From DAHVFK01 sp035310985 (GTDB taxonomy: Bacteria > Pseudomonadota > Gammaproteobacteria > Burkholderiales > SG8-39), in assembly GCA_035310985.1 (NCBI GenBank), contig DATGDH010000082.1, positions 1 through 64,000 of the forward strand: 64,000 nucleotides of DNA, read 5' to 3'. Shown piece by piece: positions 49,975 through 58,843 of the stretch. The notes under the pieces were generated by a model that had not been told where the DNA came from, searched no databases, and saw nothing but the letters and a program-made list of their open reading frames with translations. Within the stretch, counting starts at the first letter, position 1. The number at the start of each line of letters is the position of its first letter. The position numbers were made by a program, and so were the translations under genes.

Positions 49975-51147
49975 GTGAACCCGATTGCACCGCACCCACC
50001 TGTTCGGGTCACTCTGGTCACGCACTACTTCCCGGCCCACAGAGGCGGCGTCGAGGCAGTGGCCTCGGAAATCGCCTCGCGACTCGCCGCGAGCGGTGCA
50101 GCGGTCATCACCTGGTACGCGAGCGATACCGACCCGCCGCCCAAGGACGCCCCGGGCCTGCGCTGCGCGCCGGTTCGCGCATGCAACTTCGCGGAGCGCA
50201 GGATGGGCTTTCCTTTTCCGCTCTGGAGTCTCGCCGGCCTGGCCCGGGTCTGGCGCTCGGTGCACGAATGCGACGTAGTCCATCTGCATGATTGCCTGTA
50301 CCTGCCGAACGTATTCGCCTGGGCAGCTGCCGTCATCGCCCGGCGCCCCGTGGTAATCACGCAGCACGTCGGACACATTCCCTTCCGCAACCCGCTCCTG
50401 CGGACAATCCATGCAGGCGCGAACCGGCTGCTTGGAAAGTTGTTGCTGGCGTCCGCTTCCCGAACGGTGTTCGTGAGCGAGGCCGTGCTGAGATACTTTG
50501 AGCGCTTCGTGCGATTCCACCGACCCCCTCTTCGCTTGGCGAACGGCGTGGACGCCGCCATTTTCCGTCCCGCCGATGAACGTGAAAGAGCCGCGCTTCG
50601 CGCGCGGCTCGGCGACGATGCCAATCGTCCCTTACTGTTGTTCGCCGGCCGCTTCGTCGAGAAGAAAGGGCTTCGGCTCCTGCACCGCCTCGCGCAGGAA
50701 TTCCCACACGTGCACTGGATCTTTGCCGGATGGGGGCCGTTGGATCCTTCGCAGTGGAACCTCGCTAACGTCTCAGTTCGCGGCAACCTGGACCAAGCGC
50801 AGCTGGCGCCGTTCTACCAGGCAGCCGATCTTCTCGTGCTGCCGAGCGTCGGCGAGGGATTTCCACTCGTAGTACAGGAAGCCATGGCTTGCGGCACGCC
50901 CGCACTCGTCGGCGAAGAAACGGCAGCAGGCTGTCCGGAGGCCAGGGACCTTCTGCTGCGCGAACCGCTCGGCGGAGACGATGCAGCGTCGCGCTGGCGC
51001 ACCCGGCTCGAGTCCTTGCTCGGCCGAAACGACACCCTCCGCTTACTCAGGCCGCGTGTCGCCGATTTCGCCCACGCGAACTGGTCCTGGGATCGAACGG
51101 CAGAGCGCTATGGCGAAATCCTGCGCAACGCCGTGAAGTCGCGATGA
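49975..51147 (+). CDS. glycosyltransferase family 4
   Basis: The 390-residue enzyme starts at GTG 49975 and has a GT-B fold. The N-terminal half includes VTLVTHYFPAHRGGVEAVAS and NVFAWAAAVIARRPVVITQH. The C-terminal half has LLFAGRFVEKKGLRLLHRLA and the sugar-nucleotide site VLPSVGEGFPLVVQEAMACG (E-x7-E). It adds a sugar to a growing glycan in the cytoplasm. Its stop overlaps the start of the next membrane gene by four bases (ATGA), showing co-translation. Confidence 0.92.
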   Translation: MNPIAPHPPVRVTLVTHYFPAHRGGVEAVASEIASRLAASGAAVITWYASDTDPPPKDAPGLRCAPVRACNFAERRMGFPFPLWSLAGLARVWRSVHECDVVHLHDCLYLPNVFAWAAAVIARRPVVITQHVGHIPFRNPLLRTIHAGANRLLGKLLLASASRTVFVSEAVLRYFERFVRFHRPPLRLANGVDAAIFRPADERERAALRARLGDDANRPLLLFAGRFVEKKGLRLLHRLAQEFPHVHWIFAGWGPLDPSQWNLANVSVRGNLDQAQLAPFYQAADLLVLPSVGEGFPLVVQEAMACGTPALVGEETAAGCPEARDLLLREPLGGDDAASRWRTRLESLLGRNDTLRLLRPRVADFAHANWSWDRTAERYGEILRNAVKSR

Positions 51148-52850
51148 CCGTGCGGCAAGCCGCACGACCCTCGGTCGGCAGGGTCTCCTGGTGCTGGGTG
51201 CTCGCTGCCACCACCATCCTTTCGGGACTGGTGTCGATGCTCTTCATTGTCTACGACACCAAGTATCCGGATGTGGCGCCACGGCTGTTCATCTTCCCGT
51301 ATCTGCTGCGGGAACAGGACGTCGCGGGTTCGATTCTCGTCATCGCACTCGCAGCGGCGGCTTGGATGCTCAGGAAACGCCCCCCGCCGATCGACCTTGT
51401 GCGGGTGCTCGGGCAAAACCCCTGGCTCACTGCGGCTGGGGCGTTCATCGGCCTTTGCGCGGCAATGCGCCTGGTCGCTTACAACCACGCGCTGGCCGGG
51501 GACGAGCATCTCGCTTTGTTTCAGGCACGGGCATTCGCCGCGTGCCATTTGACGGGACATTTCCCGCGCGATCTCGTGTCCTACTTGATCCCGGAGACCT
51601 TTCAGGACCGCTGGCTGATCGTGGCGAACGACGGGCGCGTGGCCTCCATCTACTGGCCCGGGTTTTCGCTGATTCTTGCGCCGTTCACGCTCATCGGGGC
51701 GCCCTGGGCCTGCAACCCGCTGCTCGCGTCCCTCTCGCTCGTTCTCATGTCGAAAGTGGCGTCGCGCCTGACCTCGAATCCCCGCGCCGGCGGCTGGGCC
51801 ATGCTGTTCGCGCTGGCATCCCCCGGGTTCCTGGGCATGGCGCTGTCGTACTTCTCGATGACCGCGCACCTGTTTCTGAACCTTTTATTCGCCTCGCTGC
51901 TCCTCGATCGAACGCGCACGCGGGTTCTCGCCGCTGGCGTCGTCGGCTCGCTCGCGCTGACGCTGAGCAATCCCGTGCCGCACATGCTGTTCGCGCTGCC
52001 CTGGGTCGTCTGGATCGGCCGGCAGCCCGGCGGACGCCGCCAGTTGATCATGCTCGGCGCCGGGTACGCCCCTCTTGCCCTTATCCTCGGTCTGGGGTGG
52101 TGGCTTTTCTTGCGCCATCTGCAGGGAGGCACGGGCGTGCTGCCCTACGCTGCAGACGGCGACCCAGTCCATCGCCTAGCAAACCTGCTCTGGTACCTGC
52201 TGCTCGAGTTCAGGGTCGTATTCACCTTTCCCGGAACCGAAACGCTCGCCAACCGAATCGGCGAGCAGGTTCGCCTCTGGAGCTGGGCGGTCCCCGGACT
52301 ACCATTGCTCGCCCTCGCCGGCTGGTGGGTGCTCGGCCGGCGCGTCCCCGGGCTACGCCTGTTCGCCTTTTCGCTCGTCGCCACCCTGCTCGGATACCTG
52401 TTCGTGAGCTTCGATCAGGGCTACGGCTGGGGCGCCCGCTACGTTCATCCCGCGTGGAGCGCACTGCCGATCCTGGCTTCGGCAGCCATGGTATCCATCA
52501 GCCAAGGCGACGACGCTCGTCAGCTCGGGCACTACGTCGCGCGACTTGCGCTGTACAGCCTGGTATTCGCCACCGCGCTGCGCTTGTTCCAGATCCATCT
52601 CTTCATGGCGGACCAGCTGGCGCTGCGGCCGCCGTTCGACCGCGGCGCGCGCGAGATCGTCTTCATTGCCCCCAATCTCGAGTTCTATGCACAGGACTTC
52701 GTGCAGAACGACCCGTTCCTGCGGAAACCGGTGATCTTCATGATGTCCCACGGCGGCTTGCGGGACTATCGAGAAGTGATAAGGCGACGCTACCCGCACG
52801 CCAGGCTGACTTACGACGGACCGAACGGCCAGACCTGGAAGCTAGAGTGA
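51144..52850 (+). CDS. multi-helix membrane protein, GT-C-like
   Basis: The 568-residue protein has about eleven transmembrane helices. The first large periplasmic loop contains YNHALAGDEHLALFQARAFA, with an acidic pair resembling the catalytic motif of GT39/PMT-type enzymes. The C-terminal soluble segment (about 490-568) has REIVFIAPNLEFYAQDFV. The family is that of uncharacterised membrane glycosyltransferases. It is coupled to the GT4 gene by an ATGA overlap and its end converges with a minus-strand methyltransferase (nine bases of overlap). Confidence 0.8.
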   Translation: MTVRQAARPSVGRVSWCWVLAATTILSGLVSMLFIVYDTKYPDVAPRLFIFPYLLREQDVAGSILVIALAAAAWMLRKRPPPIDLVRVLGQNPWLTAAGAFIGLCAAMRLVAYNHALAGDEHLALFQARAFAACHLTGHFPRDLVSYLIPETFQDRWLIVANDGRVASIYWPGFSLILAPFTLIGAPWACNPLLASLSLVLMSKVASRLTSNPRAGGWAMLFALASPGFLGMALSYFSMTAHLFLNLLFASLLLDRTRTRVLAAGVVGSLALTLSNPVPHMLFALPWVVWIGRQPGGRRQLIMLGAGYAPLALILGLGWWLFLRHLQGGTGVLPYAADGDPVHRLANLLWYLLLEFRVVFTFPGTETLANRIGEQVRLWSWAVPGLPLLALAGWWVLGRRVPGLRLFAFSLVATLLGYLFVSFDQGYGWGARYVHPAWSALPILASAAMVSISQGDDARQLGHYVARLALYSLVFATALRLFQIHLFMADQLALRPPFDRGAREIVFIAPNLEFYAQDFVQNDPFLRKPVIFMMSHGGLRDYREVIRRRYPHARLTYDGPNGQTWKLE

Positions 52851-53540
52851 GGCGTTTGCCCGCACCGTGAAGCAGATCTCAAGCCGGTTTGGAAGACACC
52901 ACGACCAGAGCGACCTGCGGTATCGAGCTACCGGCAGGATCGCACCGGCGCAATCGAGCGCGCGTAGCAGTTCCTCCCATTCGCGCGCTCCCAGGTAATC
53001 TGCGGCCACCATCGCGCCTCGCGGCGCGTTTCCGAGAAAATCGAGCAGCCAAAGCCGGAAACCGTCGAGCGGCCGGCCGGCCAGGTGGTCCTTGATGACG
53101 ATGGGCCCTCCACCCGTGACGCGCAGCGCCTCACGCAGCAGGCCGATTCTCCCCTCCGGCTTGACATGGTGAAGCACGTTGCAGAAGAGGGCGCAATCGA
53201 ATGAACGATCGCGAAAGGGGAGCCGGCAACCGTCGAAACGTGCGAACGGAATACTCAGGTCCGGCATGGCCCTTCCCGCAACATCCACTCCCGCCACCGA
53301 TTTGCCGGGCAGAAGCGAGGCAATGGCTTCCCCGATCAAGCCGCTCCCCGCGCCGATGTCGATGATTCTGCAGGAACCGACGGGGAGCAGAGCCGCCAGG
53401 TCCAGCATCATCTCGATCTGGTAGCGCGGCTTGCGGTAGCGACACCACGGGTCGCGCCGCACGAAGTGCTCGAGGACCGCTGCCTCGCTTGGAAGCGTAT
53501 TCCCCCGGGGTCTGCCAGGCAAAGGCTCGAGAAATTTCAT
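52842..53540 (-). CDS. class I SAM-dependent methyltransferase
   Basis: The 232-residue product starts MKFLEPLPGRPRGNTLPSEA. It has motif I in CRIIDIGAGSGLIGEAIASL and then SVAGVDVAGRAMPDLSIPFA, LPFRDRSFDCALFCNVLHHV (Methyltransf_11) and GGGPIVIKDHLAGRPLDGFR. ATG 53540 overlaps the stop of the GtrA gene (ATGA), which supports it over the longer reading from 53585. Substrate not known; the location suggests a polyprenyl-linked glycan or lipid. Confidence 0.88.
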   Translation of the reverse strand: MKFLEPLPGRPRGNTLPSEAAVLEHFVRRDPWCRYRKPRYQIEMMLDLAALLPVGSCRIIDIGAGSGLIGEAIASLLPGKSVAGVDVAGRAMPDLSIPFARFDGCRLPFRDRSFDCALFCNVLHHVKPEGRIGLLREALRVTGGGPIVIKDHLAGRPLDGFRLWLLDFLGNAPRGAMVAADYLGAREWEELLRALDCAGAILPVARYRRSLWSWCLPNRLEICFTVRANASL

Positions 53541-53932
53541 CCCGCTTGGCGACTTCCCCGCGCGCGACGAACGCGCAGCGCCCACCTGCTTGCCGCAAAA
53601 TTGAACGCGAACAACAGGACCGTGACTAGAGGCGATGCCAAAGGCACCGACATCCCGCCGAGATCGACAAACACAAACATGCCCGCAATCGAGAGCGGAA
53701 GATTTGCGCTCGCCGTGAAAGCGTAGCGGGCGAAGGAAGATCGGCTCTGCTCCGCCTGTTCAAAGGTCCAGCCGCTGTGCAGCCGATAGCCCAGCGTCAC
53801 GACAACGCAGAACGACAGCACCGACGAAACTGCGTAATGCAGGCCCACCCAGTCACCGACGATCATGATTACGTTGTGCAGCAGCGCGCAGGCGAGGCCA
53901 ACGAGCAGGAAGCGGCTGAGAACCGGGTTCAT
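53537..53932 (-). CDS. GtrA-family membrane protein
   Basis: The 131-residue protein has four transmembrane helices and the GtrA pattern: FLLVGLACALLHNVIMIVGD, then VSSVLSFCVVVTLGYRLHSG with WTFEQAEQSRSSFARY, and a last pair including LASPLVTVLLFAFNFAASRW. GtrA proteins are proposed to move polyprenyl-linked sugars or to support the partner glycosyltransferase. It sits between two methyltransferase genes and overlaps the following one, forming part of one minus-strand operon with genes up to 62244. Confidence 0.9.
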   Translation of the reverse strand: MNPVLSRFLLVGLACALLHNVIMIVGDWVGLHYAVSSVLSFCVVVTLGYRLHSGWTFEQAEQSRSSFARYAFTASANLPLSIAGMFVFVDLGGMSVPLASPLVTVLLFAFNFAASRWALRVRRARGSRQAG

Positions 53933-53938
53933 TCGACC

Positions 53939-54634
53939 TCAATCGCCTCGACGGAACAAGCCAACGTAAACGCAGGCGTTATTTGCGGTGACTGCTTTAG
54001 GCGTTATTCGCTCTTCGATCCACGCGCGGATATTCATGGGCACCGTGACCAGCGCACAGAGTGCGAGCCCCAGCAGAGGAATCTTGCGCAGGACGTGCAC
54101 CATGCCGAGAGTCCGAAATACCGTCGTCCACGCCAACGGGCCGACGACGGGGAACATCGCCACGAGCTCGAAGCCGCGCGACTCGATCTCGCGCTGCAGT
54201 CCCTCGGCGGTCCATCTGCGGAAATCGTGCGGATGGGCGTGGTAAAGCCAAGTGCCGTGCGTCGACAGGAGCATCCGGCCTCCGTTTCGCAGCACGCGGC
54301 GCGCCTCGCCCAGGTACGTGGCGAGGTCCCATACGTGCTCAAGCACCTGGAAGGAGGCGACCACGTCGTATTCGGCATCGCCGCAGTCGAGCGTACCGTC
54401 GCCGCGGATCCGCACTTCGTGCGCTGCATCTATGTCCGCGCCGCGGTAGTGCGCGCCCGCGGCGGCGAACCAAGGCTCATACGGACGCGTACCGCATCCG
54501 AAATCGAGCGCCCGCGCGCCCTTCAACCCGAGGGCCGCATCGGCGAGCACGCCGCGCAGGACGCGTGCCATTTCCCGCAGCACCAGCCAGTCCGGCTGCC
54601 AGATCCTCGGCGCGGCACGTCGGTCATCGTGCAT
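53939..54634 (-). CDS. class I SAM-dependent methyltransferase
   Basis: The 231-residue product starts MHDDRRAAPRIWQPDWLVLR. Motif I is ARALDFGCGTRPYEPWFAAA, followed by HYRGADIDAAHEVRIRGDGT and EYDVVASFQVLEHVWDLATY. STHGTWLYHAHPHDFRRWTA is typical of methyltransferases in polysaccharide clusters. A hydrophobic segment (TVFRTLGMVHVLRKIPLLGL and LALCALVTVP) is unusual and may bind membrane. ATG 54634 is favoured because it begins four bases after the stop of the previous gene; a longer start at 54736 would overlap that gene. Confidence 0.87.
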   Translation of the reverse strand: MHDDRRAAPRIWQPDWLVLREMARVLRGVLADAALGLKGARALDFGCGTRPYEPWFAAAGAHYRGADIDAAHEVRIRGDGTLDCGDAEYDVVASFQVLEHVWDLATYLGEARRVLRNGGRMLLSTHGTWLYHAHPHDFRRWTAEGLQREIESRGFELVAMFPVVGPLAWTTVFRTLGMVHVLRKIPLLGLALCALVTVPMNIRAWIEERITPKAVTANNACVYVGLFRRGD

Positions 54635-54638
54635 GGCT

Positions 54639-56585
54639 TCAACTCTCTCCGGGAACCTTGCCGGTACTTGTACGACACTGTGCGGGAAGCGGCGCCAGGT
54701 CGCTTCCCCACGCCGATAGCTTGCCGAGATCGACATGACGGCCGGATCGCAGAAAATTCAGAATCACGTGATCGCCGAACGCTTCCAGCCGCGCGTCGAA
54801 CTCCGTGTAGTTGCGCGACCATCCGTTCAGCAACGGTTCGGTCACGGCTGTCTGCCCCCGAAATAGGCTTGGACAAGCCCTTTCGATCCGGTCGAAAAGC
54901 GCTGAAACCCGATGCTCCTCCTTCGCCTCGGCCGGGTCGCGAGCCGCAGGGCGGAGCCCGCAACTCGCCGCCGACAGGGCCTCGTGCGCCGGCAGCGGGC
55001 GCACGATCCAGTTCACCACGCGGGAAAGCTCGTCGGCGACGTCGGGCCGCCATGCAATCGTGAAACAGTCCTCCGGATCCACGCGCAAGCCGATGCGAAC
55101 GAGCGTTCGGTCATAGGCCTGCAGGGCTGCAACGGGCGGTCGGCCAGCAACGGGCATGATATCGCGGCCAAGTACGCGCACGTGCCCGCGATAGCGGTTG
55201 AGCAACGCGGCCAGCCTCGGCGAGTCGGGAGGAAGGCTGTGCTGGCCTCGGAAGTTCACGAACGACGACTCCGGGTTCAGAAACGGCGCGATCACGGCCA
55301 ATGGAAGTACCTCGACCGTGAGGTAGAGCGCGGGTTCGCGTAGCGCGCGCTGCGGCACATCATACGCGAGCCAGCGCTTCGACCACGGCTCTGCAATGAA
55401 CCACCGGGCCGGCGACGCGATGACCGTCATGCCGACCTGAAGCACGAGTAGCAGTACGAGGACAATGCGGGCTGCAATGGGCGGCAGCGCGCGCTCGACG
55501 AGGCGCGCAAGACACACGCCTGCGAGCAGAAGCACGATCAGCCCATAGCGCGCGTTCGCAGAACTCACGAGCCACAGCGCGAACGCGACGCCGAAGAAAG
55601 CAAACACGCGCCAGTCCGGGCCGCGCAATGCGCTTTCCCGGCCCCCACGGCGCATCGCTGCCGCCGCGGGTAGGCCGACAGCTACGGCAAGCAGTGCCGC
55701 GAACCGCAGGTCGGGGGCGAAGTTCTCGGAGTAGAGGCTGCGGTCCAGTGAAATCATGCGGAAGGGAAAGCCAAGCAATCCCCTCAAGCCGTCGACGCCG
55801 AAGCGGTCGCCCACCTGATTGACGGCCGGCCAGTACGGCGACCGAAACCAGGCGTTCATGAGCGGAAACACGGGATTGCCGAATTCGCGCTGCATCAGAG
55901 CGAGCCACGGGCCGGCCAGAACGCCGACCGCCAGGACGCCTCCGGCGGCGTAGCAGAAGAAGGCGCGCCATCTCGCCATCCCCCGCATCCCCGGCATTGC
56001 CGCGGCGAGCGGCAGCGCCGCGAGCCCGAAGATCGCAGCCGAGTACTTGAGGGCAGCCGCGACGCCGAACAGCACCCCTGCGAGCGCCGCGCGGCGCACG
56101 GCGTTTCCCGGCGCTTCGTCCACCAGCAGCAGCAGACCCGCGAGCATGGGAGGAATGATCAGAGGGTCCAGGAACGAGGTCCCGATCGTCTCCCAGAGCA
56201 CCGCAGTGGCCGCGCCCAGAGCCGCAGCCAGAAGAGAGAGAACCGTCCGGTCGGTATCCCCCCGATGCGCAAACAGCCTCCAGGCGAGCAGATACAGCAG
56301 CGGCAAAGACAGGCTGTGCATCGCCGCAAGCACGACCGACACGACGGCGCTATGCCATCCGCCGGAAACCATCAAGTAGAAAGGGAAGTAGCCGACCGGG
56401 TTGAGGTAGCTCTGTGCGCTGGCCGCGAAAAAGTCCCGCCCGACGCGCTGGTCGAGCCACTCGTACGGAAGGTAATAGTGGTAATTGAGAAGGTCCCAGT
56501 TGAGGTCCTTGCCGGCGTAAAGCGTCCACACCGCGCATGCCACGGCGGGCAGGGCAAAGACCCAGACGCGCCGCGAAGCGCCCAC
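54639..56585 (-). CDS. multi-helix membrane protein, GT-C-like
   Basis: The 648-residue protein begins at GTG 56585, overlapping the upstream stop by one base. About eleven transmembrane helices span residues 8 to 450. The first loop contains GKDLNWDLLNYHYYLPYEWL and SYLNPVGYFPFYLMVSGGWH, the type of Asp-containing pattern found in lipid-linked-sugar GT-C enzymes. The soluble C-terminal domain carries little recognisable sequence. It is probably a membrane glycosyltransferase, function inferred from gene neighbourhood and topology only. Confidence 0.78.
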   Translation of the reverse strand: MGASRRVWVFALPAVACAVWTLYAGKDLNWDLLNYHYYLPYEWLDQRVGRDFFAASAQSYLNPVGYFPFYLMVSGGWHSAVVSVVLAAMHSLSLPLLYLLAWRLFAHRGDTDRTVLSLLAAALGAATAVLWETIGTSFLDPLIIPPMLAGLLLLVDEAPGNAVRRAALAGVLFGVAAALKYSAAIFGLAALPLAAAMPGMRGMARWRAFFCYAAGGVLAVGVLAGPWLALMQREFGNPVFPLMNAWFRSPYWPAVNQVGDRFGVDGLRGLLGFPFRMISLDRSLYSENFAPDLRFAALLAVAVGLPAAAAMRRGGRESALRGPDWRVFAFFGVAFALWLVSSANARYGLIVLLLAGVCLARLVERALPPIAARIVLVLLLVLQVGMTVIASPARWFIAEPWSKRWLAYDVPQRALREPALYLTVEVLPLAVIAPFLNPESSFVNFRGQHSLPPDSPRLAALLNRYRGHVRVLGRDIMPVAGRPPVAALQAYDRTLVRIGLRVDPEDCFTIAWRPDVADELSRVVNWIVRPLPAHEALSAASCGLRPAARDPAEAKEEHRVSALFDRIERACPSLFRGQTAVTEPLLNGWSRNYTEFDARLEAFGDHVILNFLRSGRHVDLGKLSAWGSDLAPLPAQCRTSTGKVPGES

Positions 56586-58657
56586 TACTGACCCCTGAGC
56601 AGTCGCTCGCGGCGCTCCATGTCGTGGCGCAGCGCGTTCAGCGCACTCTCATCTCCGGCTTGGCGGTAGAGATCTTCGAGCGCCGCGACTGCCTTGTTTT
56701 CCGGCGACGGCCAGACAGACACGGCGTTCTTGAAATCTTCGATTGCGCCCACCTTGTCGCCGGCATTTAAACGCAACACCGCCCGGATGCCAAAGATCCT
56801 CGACACATAGGACTTCCGGACATCCGGGGGCATGAGGCTGCGAGCGCGATTCAGGAGCGCATAGACGTCGCCCGCCGTATAGCCGTTTTTGTTCACGATC
56901 AGCCCTTCGGCCAGCCCGAGCGCGCCGTAGAAGTCGTCCGCCAGTGCCGCAACGTCGCGCTTCGTACGCTCGTCCAGCAGCTCGGGCTTTTGCAGGTCGT
57001 GCCCGAGCAGTGCCGCGTATTGGCGCCGCAGATCGTCCTGCTGAGACGCGATCCAGGCGTTTTTGTCGTGCGTGTTCAGAATCGAAGCCTCGAAGAAGCG
57101 CTGCAGGTCGGGCGGAATGTCGACGACGACGTGCTGCGGATCGGTGGTCGACTTGTCTACGAGGTTGTACAGCCAGCGGTCGCGCCGCCCATAGCCCGCG
57201 AAGCGCATCGTCGTCAAGGCAATCGGTCCCTTCTGCTGGTCAATGACCTCGCGCAGCTTGGCCTGTATTTCTTTTTCGGTTGCAGTAAAGGGCGAGAACA
57301 GACGGTTTCCGAGGACCAGGCCCCTCCACTGGTACAGCGTGATGTCGGGCCGCTCGTGCTCGATCAGGTGGAAGTAAGCGATCGTGGCCATATCGAACTC
57401 GGTGCCCACGAACACGGTCGCATTCTGCGGAAGCGTGCGCAGCACGGCATGCGCGTAGCGCTTGGCCCAGTCGTAGTGCTCGAGGAGATTCGTTCTGCTG
57501 CCCACGAACAGAATGAGCGCGAGCAGCGCGCCAACGATGCCGACCGAGGGCGCGGCGCGGAGCGAAAACCTGTCTCGCAACCAGGCGAAACCCAGCCCCA
57601 GCCACAGCGCCACGATCGCGTAGGCCGGCAGCGGGTACACGTGATAGACATGCGCCGACACCGAGTCGTAGTCGAAGTCGAGCAGCAACAGTAGCACCAG
57701 CGAGGGTCCGAGGAAGGCCACGACGAGAAACGCACTGACTCGATTGCCGAAGGTTCGGCGAAGGTTCGCGGCGCCCGCAGCCGCGACAAGCGTGCCGAGC
57801 ACCGCGAACTGGACGAGCAGCTGCTCGCCCAGGAAACGGATGAACTTGACGTGGTCGAGCCAGTTCGCCGATAGCGAGACGTCCACCCCGCGATAGCCGG
57901 CGCGGGTAAAGAAAAACCAGAACTTTGGGAAGGTGTCCAAAGGCCCATCGAAGCTGATCGGCAGCGGCATCAGCGACCGGTAGACCATCCACGCGTACGG
58001 CAGCAGGCCGAGCACTACCAGCCAGAGAAGCAGCGGCAGCCGCTTCAGAAGCTCGGCCCTCCTCGGCCAGAGGAGGACGACAAATGCCGGTGCCACGAGT
58101 AGCATCAGCGGCCAGTGGTTGCTCATGCCAAGCCCGAACAAAAAGGCCATCGTCGGAAGAATGAAGCGATCGCTGGGATCGGGCGGTGCGTTCGGCGGGC
58201 ACGCGCGCAGGCCGAGGTAGGCCAACACGAGCAGGAAGAAGGTGTTTAGCGTGTAGGTCCCCTTGGCGATGATGGCCTGCGACCAGAACACCGGGGAAAA
58301 GCCGAGCGCGAACGCTGCGAGGTAAGCAGGCAGTCGCCCCGGGATCAGGCGCCGCGCGACCAGCCAGGCGGCAGAGCCGGTGAGCGCGCCGAAAAACGCA
58401 CTCGCAAGATGCACGCGGTACGCGACCGAGCCGAACGGCAGCTTAGAGAACAGGTGGCCGATCAGCGTATATAGCGGGTATCCGGGCGGATGTTCGATCC
58501 CGAGAAAATAACTCGACAGGATGAACAGCCCGTCGTCCTCCAGGGAGACCGTGCGCGGCGACGTGGCCGCATACAAGGCGAACAGCACGACGGCGACCAG
58601 GCCCGCCTGTAGCCAGTCTGCGCGCCTTGCGCGGAAGGGCTGTGGTGGCGTCAGCAT
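56585..58657 (-). CDS. DUF2723 (TMEM260-like) membrane glycosyltransferase
   Basis: The 690-residue product starts MLTPPQPFRARRADWLQAGL. The DUF2723 pattern is clear: LYAATSPRTVSLEDDGLFIL, SSYFLGIEHPPGYPLYTLIG, and VHLASAFFGALTGSAAWLVA. Ten or so transmembrane helices follow, then a soluble C-terminal domain (about 400-690) with TPR-like helices (VLRLNAGDKVGAIEDFKNAV). TMEM260 is an O-mannosyltransferase in animals; bacterial members probably add sugars to proteins or glycans. The reading from 58783 includes about 42 additional residues without conservation. The gap 58658-58843 shows nothing further. Confidence 0.87.
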   Translation of the reverse strand: MLTPPQPFRARRADWLQAGLVAVVLFALYAATSPRTVSLEDDGLFILSSYFLGIEHPPGYPLYTLIGHLFSKLPFGSVAYRVHLASAFFGALTGSAAWLVARRLIPGRLPAYLAAFALGFSPVFWSQAIIAKGTYTLNTFFLLVLAYLGLRACPPNAPPDPSDRFILPTMAFLFGLGMSNHWPLMLLVAPAFVVLLWPRRAELLKRLPLLLWLVVLGLLPYAWMVYRSLMPLPISFDGPLDTFPKFWFFFTRAGYRGVDVSLSANWLDHVKFIRFLGEQLLVQFAVLGTLVAAAGAANLRRTFGNRVSAFLVVAFLGPSLVLLLLLDFDYDSVSAHVYHVYPLPAYAIVALWLGLGFAWLRDRFSLRAAPSVGIVGALLALILFVGSRTNLLEHYDWAKRYAHAVLRTLPQNATVFVGTEFDMATIAYFHLIEHERPDITLYQWRGLVLGNRLFSPFTATEKEIQAKLREVIDQQKGPIALTTMRFAGYGRRDRWLYNLVDKSTTDPQHVVVDIPPDLQRFFEASILNTHDKNAWIASQQDDLRRQYAALLGHDLQKPELLDERTKRDVAALADDFYGALGLAEGLIVNKNGYTAGDVYALLNRARSLMPPDVRKSYVSRIFGIRAVLRLNAGDKVGAIEDFKNAVSVWPSPENKAVAALEDLYRQAGDESALNALRHDMERRERLLRGQ

Positions 58658-58843
58658 CAGCACGGCCTCGCGGGCGGGCCGTACCGAGCGATCGAGGTGC
58701 AATTCATATTTGCAGACAAATTTCGCGCCATCGCCGGATGGTACCGGAACGAGGCGAATAGCTCCGCGAACGTCCTTGCGCAAGGCTTGCTTGGTCCCTT
58801 CGATGTGAAGCCGCTCGGGGACTCAGCCACGCGCGTTCCCCTC